Notes: generated by a model not told the origin, from the letters alone. 64,000 nt of DNA from Halomonas smyrnensis AAD6 (GCF_000265245.1 NZ_AJKS02000004.1:99449-163448), one strand, 5' to 3'. Positions 37,636 through 47,972 are shown, numbered from the stretch's first letter. Program-made: numbers and translations.

Positions 37636-37701
37636 GCAGGTGTCAGCGTCCGACAAGCCCGACCCGATCTGCCAACGAAAACATCAGAGGGGACAACAAC
37701 A

Positions 37702-38682
37702 ATGTCCGTGAGAACGCCACTCAAGTTCGTCGCCGTCGCCGCCTTCACCGTCAGCGCCGGTTCCGCCATGGCCTTCGAGCCGGAAGGCAAGGTCGAATGC
37801 ATCGCCCCCGCCGACCCGGGTGGCGGCTGGGACTTCACCTGCCGCAGCGTGGGCAACGTGATGGAACAGCTGGACCTGGTGCCGGCCAGCGTGCAGACCA
37901 TCAACATGGCCGGTGCCGGCGGCGGCGTGGCCTACGCCCACACCGTCAGCAAGCGCGCCGGCGACGAGCAGCTGCTGGTCGCCGCCTCCACCGCCACCAC
38001 CACCCGTCTGGCCCAGGGCCAGTTCCCGGGTATGGACGCCGACATGGTCAACTGGGTGGGCGCGCTGGGTGCCGACTACGGCGTGATCGCCGTGGCCGAT
38101 GGCTCCGAGTACGACGACCTGCCCGAGCTGATGGACGCGCTCAAGGAAAACCCGCGCAGCGTCAAGTTCGCCGGCGGCAGCGCCAAGGGCGGCTGGGACC
38201 ACCTCAAGGTGCTGATCGCCGCCCAGGAAGCCGGGGTCGAGAACCTGCCGCGGATTCCCTACCTGTCGTACAACAACGGCGGCGAGGCCATGACCCAGGT
38301 GGTCGGCGGCCACGTCGATGCCTTCACCGGCGACATCACCGAGGCCCAGGGCTTCATGGAATCCGGTGACCTGCGGGTGCTGGCCGTGCTCTCCGAGGAG
38401 CGCCTGCCGGGCGAGTACAGCGACATCCCCACCGCCCGCGAGCAGGGCATCGACGCCATCGGTCCGAACTGGCGCGGCTTCTACATGCCGGCCGACGTCT
38501 CCGACGACGCCAAGCAGTACTGGATGGATGCCATGGACACCATCTACGAGAGCCAGGAGTGGAAGGACGTGATGGCCAGCAACGGCCTGATGCCGTTCCA
38601 CATGAGCGCCGGTGAGTTCGAGCAGTTCGTGACCGACCAGATCGCCGACATCGAGACCAACTCTCCAAGGATATCGGGCTGA
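37702..38682 (+). CDS. tctC: tripartite tricarboxylate transporter binding protein TctC
   Basis: 326 residues with a signal peptide ending AGSAMA (about residue 24). The mature start FEPEGKVECIAPADPGGGWD and the paired Cys (ECIAP...FTCRS) are typical of the TctC/Bug family. FAGGSAKGGWDHLKVLIAA and GGHVDAFTGDITEAQGFMESG complete the ligand cleft. It captures a carboxylate in the periplasm and delivers it to TctAB. The ligand cannot be assigned. Ribosome site AGAGGGGAC before ATG 37702. Confidence 0.93.
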   Translation: MSVRTPLKFVAVAAFTVSAGSAMAFEPEGKVECIAPADPGGGWDFTCRSVGNVMEQLDLVPASVQTINMAGAGGGVAYAHTVSKRAGDEQLLVAASTATTTRLAQGQFPGMDADMVNWVGALGADYGVIAVADGSEYDDLPELMDALKENPRSVKFAGGSAKGGWDHLKVLIAAQEAGVENLPRIPYLSYNNGGEAMTQVVGGHVDAFTGDITEAQGFMESGDLRVLAVLSEERLPGEYSDIPTAREQGIDAIGPNWRGFYMPADVSDDAKQYWMDAMDTIYESQEWKDVMASNGLMPFHMSAGEFEQFVTDQIADIETNSPRISG

Positions 38683-38689
38683 TTCAGGA

Positions 38690-39142
38690 ATGACCTTCAA
38701 CGACCGCATCTTCGGGGTCCTGTTGATCGCCCTGGCCGTCGCGTACGGCTGGGGTGCTACCCAGTTTCCCGAACCGTTCGGCGGGTCCGAGGGCGTCGGC
38801 CCCGAGACCTTCCCGCTGCTGCTTTCCGTCGTGCTGGCGCTGTCCAGCCTCTATCTGATCGTGCGTCCCGACCCGGATAACGCCTGGCCCTGGAGCCGCA
38901 CCGGCGCCGAGCTGCTGATCGCTGTGGCGGTGCTGATCGTCTACACCGCGCTGCTGCAGCCGCTCGGCTTCATCCTCAGCACCCTGCTGGCGGTGGGCAC
39001 GCTGTGCTGGCGCATGGGCGCCTCCCCGGTCCGGGCCTATGTCACCGGTGGCGTGGCCGGCGTGGTGGTGTTTCTGATCTTCAACTTCGCCCTCGACCTG
39101 GCGCTGCCACTGGGGCCGCTGTCTGTCCTGGAGGTGAACTGA
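38690..39142 (+). CDS. tctB: tripartite tricarboxylate transporter small membrane subunit TctB
   Basis: 150 residues with four predicted spans: RIFGVLLIALAVAYGWGATQF, TFPLLLSVVLALSSLYLIV, ELLIAVAVLIVYTALLQPLG, then VAGVVVFLIFNFALDLALPL. This is the usual TctB size and topology. It starts 7 nt after tctC and its TGA overlaps the tctA ATG by one base. TctB is an essential but poorly understood subunit. Confidence 0.92.
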   Translation: MTFNDRIFGVLLIALAVAYGWGATQFPEPFGGSEGVGPETFPLLLSVVLALSSLYLIVRPDPDNAWPWSRTGAELLIAVAVLIVYTALLQPLGFILSTLLAVGTLCWRMGASPVRAYVTGGVAGVVVFLIFNFALDLALPLGPLSVLEVN

Positions 39143-40668
39143 TGGAAACCTTGGGTTACCTGATCGACGGCTTCGGCGTCGCCCTGGCGCCGCATAACTT
39201 GATGTTCGCCCTGTTCGGCGCCTTCCTCGGCACCTTGATCGGGGCCCTGCCGGGGCTCGGTCCATCCAACGGCGTGGCGATCCTGATCCCGCTGGCCTTC
39301 ACCTTAGGACTCGCGCCGGAGACTGCCCTGATCATGCTCACCTCGGTCTATGCGGGGGCCATGTACGGCGGGCGTATCTCCTCGATCCTGCTCAACATCC
39401 CCGGCGACGAGCCGGCGATGATGACCTGTCTCGACGGCTATCCCATGGCCAAGAAAGGCAAGGCCGCCGAGGCGCTGGCGATCTCCGCTATGGCCTCCTT
39501 CATGGGCAGCCTGATCGCCACCGTGGGGCTCATCCTGGTGGCGCCAATTCTCGCCGACTTCGCGCTCTCCTTCGGCCCGGCCGAGTACTTCGCGCTGTTC
39601 CTGCTGGCCTTCGCCACCCTCGGCGGCATTACCGGCAAGAACCCCATGAAGACCGTGGTGGCCGCCTGCCTGGGCCTGATGATTTCCACGATGGGCATCG
39701 ACAACACTGGCGTGCAGCGCTACACCTTCGGCGTGCTGGAGCTCTACGAGGGCGTCGACTTCATCATCGCCATTGTCGGTCTGTTCGCCATCTCCGAGCT
39801 CTTGTTCTTCATCGAGGACAAGGCCGGCGGCGGCAAGGAGAAGATGACCGTCAACAAGCTGTCGCTGAAGTGGTCCGACATCCGCGGCATCATGCCGTCA
39901 AGCATCCGCGGCGGCGTGCTGGGGTTCATCGCAGGGGTACTGCCGGGTGCCGGGGCTTCCCTGGGCAGCTTTATCGGCTACACCCTCGAGAAGAAGATGG
40001 TCGGCAAGAAGGGCTACTTCGGCGAGGGCGATCCGCGCGGCGTGGCCGGCCCCGAGGCGGGCAACAACGGTGCCTCCTCCGGCGCGCTGGTGCCGATGCT
40101 GACCCTCGGCGTGCCGGGGAGCGGTACCACTGCGGTGCTGCTGGCGTTGCTGATCTCGCTTAACATCACCCCCGGGCCGCTAATGTTCACCCAGAACGCC
40201 GATATCGTCTGGGGCGTGATCGCGGCGCTGCTGATCGGCAACTTCCTGCTGCTGGTGCTGAACATCCCGCTGGTGGGCATCTTCGTCAAGCTGCTCTCAG
40301 TTCCGCCGATGTTCCTGCTGCCGATCGTCACCATGGTGGCCTTCGTCGGCATCTACTCGATCAGCAACTCGGCTTTTGACCTCTACTTCATGGTGGCCTT
40401 CGGCGTGGCGGGATATGTACTGCGCAAGCTGGAGATTCCGCTGGTGCCGATCATCCTCGGCCTGCTGCTGGGACCGGAGATGGAGAAGAACCTGCGCCAC
40501 GCGATGGACATCTCCGGCGGTGACTGGACCATCCTGTGGGACAGCGGCCTGGCCATCGGCCTGTGGGTCTTCGCCGGCCTGGGCCTGATCCTGCCCTACA
40601 TCGTCGGCCCGCTGCTGCGCCGTCGCATGAAGGTGGCCACCGGCACCGGAGGCCCGGAGGGCGACTGA
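39142..40668 (+). CDS. tctA: tripartite tricarboxylate transporter large membrane subunit TctA
   Basis: 508 residues with about 11-12 spans. FGAFLGTLIGALPGLGPSNGV and VLPGAGASLGSFIGYTLEKK are the two conserved glycine-rich TctA motifs, and GNNGASSGALVPMLTLGVPG and GLLLGPEMEKNLRHAMDISG are family landmarks. TctA forms the Na+- or proton-coupled channel. Start ATG 39142 overlaps the tctB stop. A terminator follows. Confidence 0.95.
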   Translation: METLGYLIDGFGVALAPHNLMFALFGAFLGTLIGALPGLGPSNGVAILIPLAFTLGLAPETALIMLTSVYAGAMYGGRISSILLNIPGDEPAMMTCLDGYPMAKKGKAAEALAISAMASFMGSLIATVGLILVAPILADFALSFGPAEYFALFLLAFATLGGITGKNPMKTVVAACLGLMISTMGIDNTGVQRYTFGVLELYEGVDFIIAIVGLFAISELLFFIEDKAGGGKEKMTVNKLSLKWSDIRGIMPSSIRGGVLGFIAGVLPGAGASLGSFIGYTLEKKMVGKKGYFGEGDPRGVAGPEAGNNGASSGALVPMLTLGVPGSGTTAVLLALLISLNITPGPLMFTQNADIVWGVIAALLIGNFLLLVLNIPLVGIFVKLLSVPPMFLLPIVTMVAFVGIYSISNSAFDLYFMVAFGVAGYVLRKLEIPLVPIILGLLLGPEMEKNLRHAMDISGGDWTILWDSGLAIGLWVFAGLGLILPYIVGPLLRRRMKVATGTGGPEGD

Positions 40669-40700
40669 TGGCGTGAACCTGATCGCATCCGCCACCTGAC

Positions 40701-40733
40701 GGGGGCGTCGGCATCGTGCCGGCGCCCCCGTTT
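40701..40733 (+). terminator. Terminator of tctCBA
   Basis: GGGGGCGTCGGCA (40701-40713), loop TCG, TGCCGGCGCCCCC (40717-40729; one G-U pair), then GTTTCGTT. It lies 32 nt after the tctA stop. Confidence 0.75.
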
Positions 40734-40807
40734 CGTTATCGGCCTGACACCGATATCGACAGCGACACCATGCGCCCCCGGCCGCGACCTCTCAGCGCCG
40801 AGGGGTG

Positions 40808-40822
40808 GCACCAAAGTGGAGC
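40808..40822. promoter_or_regulatory. NtrC-like site 1 of urtA
   Basis: GCACC AAAG TGGAGC matches GCACC-N4-TGGTGC with one mismatch, centred near -143 from the predicted urt start. Confidence 0.6.
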
Positions 40823-40839
40823 GAAGCCGGTGCGACACT

Positions 40840-40855
40840 TGCACCAGAAGGGCAC
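40840..40855. promoter_or_regulatory. NtrC-like site 2 of urtA (weaker)
   Basis: TGCACC AGAA GGGCAC: the left half is perfect, the right half matches three of six. It is centred near -110 and about 33 nt (three helical turns) from site 1, the spacing known from the E. coli glnAp2 enhancer. Confidence 0.5.
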
Positions 40856-40888
40856 TATCGGCAGGAGGAAGTGTGTTGGAGGATTCAT

Positions 40889-40901
40889 TAAATAATTGAA
40901 A
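40889..40901. promoter_or_regulatory. IHF-like site of urtA
   Basis: TAAATAATTGAAA fits YAA-N4-TTGATW with one mismatch, in an AT-rich patch between the NtrC-like sites and the sigma54 promoter. Confidence 0.45.
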
Positions 40902-40931
40902 GTTAATGTTTATCCCGGTTGATCCAGAATG

Positions 40932-40947
40932 TGGCGTAGCTCTTGCA
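40932..40947 (+). promoter_or_regulatory. Sigma54 promoter of the urt operon
   Basis: TGGCGTAGCTCTTGCA: GG and GC are 10 nt apart and the -12 element TTGCA is perfect. Predicted start near 40958, 78 nt before the urtA ATG. The 367-nt gap 40669-41035 holds the tct terminator and this control region, no gene. Confidence 0.7.
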
Positions 40948-41035
40948 CATCGAGGGTAGGGCATGGTGCACCGTGGCGTGCCACCGCCCTTTATAACAAC
41001 GCCAATACTTCGTCTGGATCGACAAGGAGATCATC

Positions 41036-42355
41036 ATGAGTTCCCATTCGCCCGCCGTGCCCAAGCGTCTGTTCGCCGCCACCCTGCTGAGCCTCGCCGT
41101 CTCGGCCCCCGCCATGGCCCAGGAGGACCCGATCAAGGTCGGCATCCTGCACTCGCTCTCCGGCACCATGGCCATCAGCGAGTCGACCCTCAAGGACACC
41201 ATGCTGATGCTGATCGAGCAGCAGAACGCGCAGGGCGGCCTGCTCGGCCGCGAGCTCGAGCCGGTGGTGGTCGACCCGGCCTCCGACTGGCCGCTGTTCG
41301 CCGAGAAGGCGCGCCAGCTGCTGGCCCAGGACGAGGTCGACGTGATCTTCGGCAACTGGACCTCGGTATCACGCAAGTCGGTGCTGCCGGTGGTCGAGGA
41401 GCTCGATGGCCTGCTGTTCTATCCGGTCCAGTACGAGGGCGAGGAGTCCTCCGAGAACGTCTTCTACACCGGCGCGGCGCCCAATCAGCAGGCGGTCCCG
41501 GCGGTCGACTACCTGATGAACGAGGTCGGCGTGGAGCGCTGGGTGCTGGCCGGCACCGACTACGTCTATCCGCGCACCACCAACAAGATCCTCGAGGCCT
41601 ACCTCAAGGACCATGGCGTGGCCGATGACGACATCATGGTCAACTACACCCCCTTCGGGCATTCCGACTGGCAGAACATCGTCTCCGACATCGCCGACTT
41701 CGGCAGCCAGGGCAAGAAGACCGCGGTGGTCTCGACCATCAACGGCGACGCCAACGTGCCGTTCTATCGCGAGCTCGGCAATCAGGGCATCGACGCCGCG
41801 GACATCCCGGTGGTGGCCTTCTCGGTGGGCGAGCAGGAGCTGTCCGGCATCGACACCGCGCCGCTGGTCGGCCATCTGGCCGCCTGGAACTACTTCATGA
41901 GCGTCGATACCGACACCAACTACGACTTCATCGACAGCTGGATCGACTACACCGGCGACGAGATGGCGGTCACCAACGATCCGATGGAGGCCCACTACAT
42001 CGGCTTCAACATGTGGGCCGAGGCCGTGCGCAAGGCCGGCACCGCCGAGGTCGACGCGGTCAAGGACGCCATCATCGGCGTCTCCGTGCCCAACCTGACC
42101 GGCGGCTACGCCACCATGATGCCCAACCACCACATCACCAAGCCGGTGCTGATCGGCGAGATCCAGGACAATGGCCAGTTCTCCATCGTCTGGGAGACCC
42201 CGTCCACCGTGGCCGGCGATGCCTGGTCCGACTACCTGCCGGGCTCGCGCGACCTGATCAGCGACTGGCGCGCGCCGATGCGCTGCGGCAACTACAACGT
42301 CGTCGAGGGACGCTGCGGTGGCGGCGCCGACGCCGAGGTGGCCTCGGTCGAATAA
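41036..42355 (+). CDS. urtA: urea ABC transporter substrate-binding protein
   Basis: 439 residues with a signal peptide (LFAATLLSLAVSAPAMA, cleavage after residue 29). IKVGILHSLSGTMAISESTL is the standard UrtA start. VDVIFGNWTSVSRKSVLPV, LFYPVQYEGEESSENVFY and TGGYATMMPNHHITKPVLIG are conserved in urea/short-amide binding members. The protein delivers urea to UrtBCDE in the periplasm. Spacing to urtB is 56 nt. ATG 41036 has AAGGAG upstream. Confidence 0.95.
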   Translation: MSSHSPAVPKRLFAATLLSLAVSAPAMAQEDPIKVGILHSLSGTMAISESTLKDTMLMLIEQQNAQGGLLGRELEPVVVDPASDWPLFAEKARQLLAQDEVDVIFGNWTSVSRKSVLPVVEELDGLLFYPVQYEGEESSENVFYTGAAPNQQAVPAVDYLMNEVGVERWVLAGTDYVYPRTTNKILEAYLKDHGVADDDIMVNYTPFGHSDWQNIVSDIADFGSQGKKTAVVSTINGDANVPFYRELGNQGIDAADIPVVAFSVGEQELSGIDTAPLVGHLAAWNYFMSVDTDTNYDFIDSWIDYTGDEMAVTNDPMEAHYIGFNMWAEAVRKAGTAEVDAVKDAIIGVSVPNLTGGYATMMPNHHITKPVLIGEIQDNGQFSIVWETPSTVAGDAWSDYLPGSRDLISDWRAPMRCGNYNVVEGRCGGGADAEVASVE

Positions 42356-42411
42356 GCCGCTCCCCGGGCCGCGGTCGCGGCCCGGGCCTTCCATTCTCCC
42401 ACTGACAGGAC

Positions 42412-44022
42412 ATGGTCATGAGGACGATTCGCTCCCTCGTGCAGGGGCTGCTGTGCCTGATCGTCGTCTCGCTCGCCGCGCCGGCCGCCCTGGCCGCGCC
42501 CGATGACGACGGCCGGGCACTGCTCGAGGCCCTCGACACCGATTCCTATGCCGCCAAGGGCGAGGCCGTGACGGCCATCGCCGACAGCGGACATCCGCAG
42601 AGCCGCGTCTGGCTCGAGGCGCTGCTCGACGGCAAGCTGCAGCGCCAGGAAGACGGCGGCCGCTTCGTGGTGGTGCTCGCCAATCGCGGTCGCCACTGGC
42701 CGGTGCGCGATGCGCTCACCGACGAGGACCTCGGCGAGATGTCGCGACGCGATCTGGATCGCATCGGCATCAACAATGCGCTGCGCGGCCAGCTGCAGAA
42801 CACCCTGGCGCTGCTCGACCTCCGCGCCCCGGCGGTCTCGGCGCGCCGCGAGGCGGCCCGGGACCTGCTCGGCGAGGTGAGCCCGTCGATGGTCGAGCCG
42901 CTGAATGGCCTGGTGGAGAACGAGGCCGACGACGAGGTGCGCCGGCTGCTGACCCAGGCCATCGCCATCCAGCGCCTGGAGCGGGGCGACCTCGAGGCGG
43001 TGGAGGCGCTGTCCGGCAGCCTGAATACGTCCGTGCGCTCGGCGCTCAGCGCCGCCGCCCGCAGCGACGACGCGGCCCTGGCCGAGGCCGCCACCGATGC
43101 CCTGGCCGGCATCGAGCAGAAGCAGAAGCTCAACGACGGCATCCAGACGCTGTATTTCGGCCTGTCGCTCGGCTCGGTGCTGGTGCTGGCGGCGATCGGC
43201 CTGGCCATCACCTTCGGCGTGATGGGCGTGATCAACATGGCCCACGGCGAGCTGATCATGCTCGGCGCCTACACCACCTGGGGCATGCAGCAGCTGCTGC
43301 CGGGCCAGCCGGGGCTGGCGCTGCTGCTGTCGATTCCCGCGGGCTTCCTGGTCGCGGCGCTGGCCGGGATCGTCATCGAGCGCAGCGTCATCCAGTTCCT
43401 CAAGGGCCGCCCGCTGGAGACCCTGCTGGCCACCTTCGGCGTCAGCCTGATCCTCCAGCAGCTGGTGCGCACCCTGATCTCGCCGCTCAACCGCACGGTG
43501 GTCTCGCCGGAGTGGATGAGCGGCTCGCTGATGATCAACGAGGGCCTGTCGCTGACCCTCAATCGCCTCCTCGTGCTGGGCTTCGCGCTGCTGGTGTTCG
43601 CCGGGCTGATGCTGGTGATGCGCCGCACCCGGCTGGGCCTGGAGGTGCGTGCCGTGACCCAGAACCGTGCCATGGCACGCTCGATGGGCATCCGCGCGAC
43701 CCGGGTCGACATCCTGACCTTCGCGCTGGGCTCCGGCGTGGCCGGCCTCGCCGGCGTGGCGCTCTCGCAGCTGACCAACGTGGGCCCCAACCTCGGCCAG
43801 AACTACATCATCGATTCGTTCATGGTGGTGGTGTTCGGCGGCGTGGGGAACCTGTGGGGCACCCTGGTGGCCGGGCTGTCGCTGGGCGTCATCAACCAGG
43901 TGCTCGAGCCCTGGGCCGGCGCGGTGCTGGCCAAGATCCTGGTGCTCGTGTTCATCATCCTGTTCATTCAGAAACGCCCCCGCGGACTCTTTCCGCAGAA
44001 GGGCCGTGCGGCGGAGGGCTGA
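42412..44022 (+). CDS. urtB: urea ABC transporter permease UrtB
   Basis: 536 residues. A signal peptide-like segment and a long N-terminal periplasmic helical region (about 30-235, HEAT-like: RREAARDLLGEVSPSMVEPL) precede the LivH-type permease domain (GLSLGSVLVLAAIGLAITFG, MGVINMAHGELIMLGAYT, ITFALGSG-type helices). The N-terminal extension is typical of UrtB and absent from amino-acid LivH. The start is ATG 42412, or ATG 42418 two codons later. Confidence 0.94.
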   Translation: MVMRTIRSLVQGLLCLIVVSLAAPAALAAPDDDGRALLEALDTDSYAAKGEAVTAIADSGHPQSRVWLEALLDGKLQRQEDGGRFVVVLANRGRHWPVRDALTDEDLGEMSRRDLDRIGINNALRGQLQNTLALLDLRAPAVSARREAARDLLGEVSPSMVEPLNGLVENEADDEVRRLLTQAIAIQRLERGDLEAVEALSGSLNTSVRSALSAAARSDDAALAEAATDALAGIEQKQKLNDGIQTLYFGLSLGSVLVLAAIGLAITFGVMGVINMAHGELIMLGAYTTWGMQQLLPGQPGLALLLSIPAGFLVAALAGIVIERSVIQFLKGRPLETLLATFGVSLILQQLVRTLISPLNRTVVSPEWMSGSLMINEGLSLTLNRLLVLGFALLVFAGLMLVMRRTRLGLEVRAVTQNRAMARSMGIRATRVDILTFALGSGVAGLAGVALSQLTNVGPNLGQNYIIDSFMVVVFGGVGNLWGTLVAGLSLGVINQVLEPWAGAVLAKILVLVFIILFIQKRPRGLFPQKGRAAEG

Positions 44023-44025
44023 TCC

Positions 44026-45164
44026 ATGCTGGCTTCGAGATCCTGGCTGTCGCGGCCGCTGCGCGAGCGCTCGACGCAGATATTCCTCGGCGTGCTGCTG
44101 GCCGCCCTGGCGGTCTTCACGCTGCTCAACCTGATCGTGCCGGCGGGACATCCGCTGCACGTCTCGACCTATACCGTGACCCTGCTCGGCAAGTACCTGA
44201 GCTTCGCGCTGCTGGCGGTGGCGCTGGACCTGGTGTGGGGCTATCTCGGCATCCTGAGCCTCGGCCACGGTGCCTTCTTCGCCCTGGGCGGCTACGCCAT
44301 GGGCATGTACCTGATGCGCCAGATCGGCGACCGGGGCGTCTATGGCGACCCGGTGCTGCCTGACTTCATGGTGTTCCTCGACTGGGACAGCCTGCCCTGG
44401 TACTGGCACGGCTTCGACATGGCGTGGTTCGCCTTGCTGATGGTGCTGCTGGCGCCGGGGCTGCTGGCGCTGGTGTTCGGCTTCCTGGCGTTCCGCTCGC
44501 GGGTCACCGGGGTCTATCTGTCGATCATCACCCAGGCGCTGACCTTCGCCCTGATGCTGGCCTTCTTCCGCAACGAGATGGGCTTCGGCGGCAACAACGG
44601 CCTGACCGACTTCAAGGAGCTGCTCGGCTACGACCTGCGCAGCGACGCCACGCGGCTGGGGCTGTTCCTGGCCTCGGGGCTGGCGCTGGCGCTGGGCTAC
44701 GTGCTGTGCCGGGCCATCGTCGCCAGCAAGCTGGGGCGGGTCAGCATGGCCTGCCGCGACGCCGAGGCGCGCACGCGCTTTCTCGGCTATCGCGTCGAGC
44801 GGGTGCAGCTGTTCGTGTTCGTGGTCTCGGCGATGCTCGCCGGCGTGGCCGGGGCGCTCTACGTGCCCCAGGTCGGCATCATCAACCCCGGCGAGTTCTC
44901 GCCGATCTTCTCCATCGAGGTGGTGCTGTGGGTCGCCCTGGGCGGCCGCGGCACCCTCTACGGCGCGGTGATCGGGGCGCTGGTGGTCAACTATGCCAAG
45001 ACGGTGTTCACCGGGGTGATGCCGGAGGCCTGGCTGTTCGCCCTCGGCGGGCTGTTCGTGGTGGTCACGGTGCTGCTGCCGAAGGGCGTGGCCGGCCTGC
45101 TGGCGTCGCTGCGCCGCCGTCGCGATGACGACGCCTCCGAGACACCCGCGCAAGGAGCGAGCTC

Positions 45165-45168
<4 letters not shown>
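44026..45168 (+). CDS. urtC: urea ABC transporter permease UrtC
   Basis: 380 residues, LivM-type permease with about 10 spans. Conserved segments: ALDLVWGYLGILSLGHGAFF, FRSRVTGVYLSIITQALTFA, NNGLTDFKELLGYDL and WVALGGRGTLYGAVIGALVV. It starts 3 nt after urtB and its last 4 nt overlap urtD. Confidence 0.95.
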
Positions 45169-46006
<838 letters not shown>

Positions 46007-46013
<7 letters not shown>

Positions 46014-46705
46014 GCATTCGCGCACTCGATCAGTACTACGGCGAGAGCCACACCCTGTGGGGCGTCGACCTCGAGATCCCGGCCGGGCAGTGCACCTGCG
46101 TCATGGGCCGCAACGGGGTGGGCAAGACCACCCTGATGAAGGCGGTGATGGGCGAGGTCGCGGTGGCCTCGGGCAGCCTGCGCTACGCCGACGACGTGGA
46201 GCTGACCCAGAAACGCGTGGAGGATCGCTCGCGGCTCGGCATCGGCTACGTGCCCCAGGGGCGCCAGATCTTCCCGCTGCTGACCGTGGAGGAGAACCTG
46301 CGCACCGGCCTGGCGGCCCGCGGCGACGGCGCCAGGCGCATTCCCGAGCGCATCTACGAGCTGTTCCCGGTGCTGGCCGAGATGCGCCACCGGCGCGGCG
46401 GCGACCTCTCCGGCGGCCAGCAGCAGCAGCTGGCCATCGGCCGGGCCCTGGTGCTCGAGCCGAAGCTCTTGATCCTCGACGAGCCGGGGGAGGGCATCCA
46501 GCCCAATATCGTCGCCCAGATCGGCGAGGTGATCCGCCGGCTGATCGAAGAGGACGGCCTGACCGTGTTGCTGGTGGAGCAGAAGCTGCCCTTCGCCCGC
46601 AAGTACGCCGACCGCTTCGCGATCATGGATCGCGGCCGGCCCGTGGCCGAAGGGGAGATCGACGAGCTCGACGACGAGCTGATCAAGACCCACCTGACCG
46701 TCTGA
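46007..46705 (+). CDS. urtE: urea ABC transporter ATP-binding protein UrtE
   Basis: 232 residues, LivF-like. MLSIRALDQYYGESHTLWGV, Walker A MGRNGVGKTTLMKAV, signature LSGGQQQQLAIGRALV and Walker B LILDEPGEGIQPNIV. The last (EGIQPNIV) is characteristic of UrtE. The start overlaps the urtD stop by 7 nt. It closes the transporter operon; a strong inverted repeat follows. Confidence 0.95.
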
Positions 46706-46731
46706 CGCCGAGCGTCGGACTCGGCGCACCC

Positions 46732-46774
46732 GCACCACGCCCGTCGCGAGGTCCCCTCCCGACGGGTGTGGTGC
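46732..46774 (+). terminator. Large hairpin between urt and ure
   Basis: GCACCACGCCCGTCG (46732-46746) pairs with CGACGGGTGTGGTGC (46760-46774) over 15 bp with one G-U pair; the loop can fold further (GAGG...CCTC). It lies 26 nt after the urtE stop. No T-run follows, and the right arm abuts the first NtrC-like site of ure. Confidence 0.6.
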
Positions 46775-46787
46775 ATCATGCTGGTGC
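46772..46787. promoter_or_regulatory. NtrC-like site 1 of ure
   Basis: TGCATC ATGC TGGTGC: right half perfect, left half five of six. Centred near -174 from the predicted ure start. Confidence 0.6.
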
Positions 46788-46834
46788 GAAAGAGAAAAAG
46801 TGCGATCGATATCAGTGCGCCCCGAGGGCCTGGG

Positions 46835-46850
46835 TGTGCCTTCCTGGTGC
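46835..46850. promoter_or_regulatory. NtrC-like site 2 of ure
   Basis: TGTGCC TTCC TGGTGC, then A: right half perfect, left half four of six. It is 63 nt (six turns) from site 1, centred near -111. Confidence 0.55.
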
Positions 46851-46884
46851 AGTGCGGCCTTGGGATACGCCATTGTGTACAAAA

Positions 46885-46897
46885 TAAGACATTGTTT
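46885..46897. promoter_or_regulatory. IHF-like site of ure
   Basis: TAAGACATTGTTT fits YAA-N4-TTGATW with one mismatch in an AT-rich patch between the NtrC-like sites and the sigma54 promoter. Confidence 0.45.
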
Positions 46898-46927
46898 ATT
46901 AACGACTATTTCGTGATTTCACCAACT

Positions 46928-46943
46928 TGGTACGTGACTTGCT
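46928..46943 (+). promoter_or_regulatory. Sigma54 promoter of the ure operon
   Basis: TGGTACGTGACTTGCT differs from TGGCACG-N4-TTGCW by one base; GG and GC are 10 nt apart. Predicted start near 46954, 36 nt before the ureD ATG. Confidence 0.75.
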
Positions 46944-46989
46944 GAGTCAGGGCAATGGACAACAGCCACCCGACCGACAGGACCCGTCG

Positions 46990-47895
46990 ATGACCGCCAT
47001 TCCGCGTGCCCTCCCGTCGCCCGCCGAGTCGGGCCACCGCTTCGACGGCGAGCGTCGCTGGGCGGCGTCGCTGTCGCTGGCCTTCGATGCCCGCGACGAT
47101 GGCCATACCCGCTTGCTCAAGTCCCGCCACCAGGGCCCGCTGCGCGTGCAGCGTCCCTTCTATCCGGAGGCCCCCGACGAGGCGGGCCGCCCCGGCGCCT
47201 GCCACGTCTATCTGCTGCATCCGCCCGGCGGACTGGTCAGCGGCGACGAGCTCGCCATCGAGGCGCGGCTCGCGCCCGGGGCCCGGGCGCTGCTCACCAC
47301 GCCGGCGGCCAACAAGCTCTATCGTGCCGACAGTCAGGGCGTGCGCTGGCATCAGCACACCCGGCTCGACGTGGCCGAGCACGCGCTGCTGGAGTGGCTG
47401 CCCCAGGAGACCATCGCCTTCGACGGTTCGAAGGGCAGCCAGGTCACCGACATCACGCTGGCCGCCGGGGCGCGCTGCCTGGGCTGGGAGGTGCTGGCGC
47501 TGGGGCGGCCGGCAAGCGAGCTGCCTTATGTCTCCGGCGCCATCGAGCAGCGCTTTCGCCTGACCCGCGAGGGGCGCCCGCTGTGGTGCGAACGCCAGCT
47601 GCTGGACCCGGCCCATCGTCGCTTCCGCGGCGCCTGGGGGCAGGGTGGCGCCGGCGTTCAGGCGACGCTGTGGGCGGTGGGGCTCGACGACGAGGCCGGT
47701 GCGATCGCCGCGCTGCGCGAGGCGCTGCCGGCGGGTCGGGAGTGGGCGGTGACGGTGCGCCAGGGCGTGCTGCTGCTGCGCTACCTGGGCGATGAACGCA
47801 ACGTCGCCTGGTCGCTCTGTCAGCGGGCCTGGGAAGTGCTGCGCCCGCGGCTGGCGGGGCGGGCTGCCTGCGTGCCGCGTATCTGGCTGACCTGA
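46990..47895 (+). CDS. ureD: urease accessory protein UreD
   Basis: 301 residues. UreD (UreH) is the scaffold that docks UreF and UreG on apo-urease for nickel loading. Family segments: [55 protein letters not shown] and [18 protein letters not shown]. The start is ATG 46990 ([10 protein letters not shown]). It is the first gene of the urease operon, 68 nt before ureA. Confidence 0.94.
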   Translation: MTAIPRALPSPAESGHRFDGERRWAASLSLAFDARDDGHTRLLKSRHQGPLRVQRPFYPEAPDEAGRPGACHVYLLHPPGGLVSGDELAIEARLAPGARALLTTPAANKLYRADSQGVRWHQHTRLDVAEHALLEWLPQETIAFDGSKGSQVTDITLAAGARCLGWEVLALGRPASELPYVSGAIEQRFRLTREGRPLWCERQLLDPAHRRFRGAWGQGGAGVQATLWAVGLDDEAGAIAALREALPAGREWAVTVRQGVLLLRYLGDERNVAWSLCQRAWEVLRPRLAGRAACVPRIWLT

Positions 47896-47972
47896 CGGAC
47901 CGACATGAGCCGGGGCCTGGCCCGCCACGCCCCGGCATCGAACGATCACGCTATGGCGAGGGAGTGACCGCG

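Noticed and set aside
42292..45153. Open frame of 953 codons on the minus strand opposite urtB and urtC
   Set aside because: Composition is extreme (His, Gln, Arg runs) and no motif is present; urtB and urtC are unambiguous.
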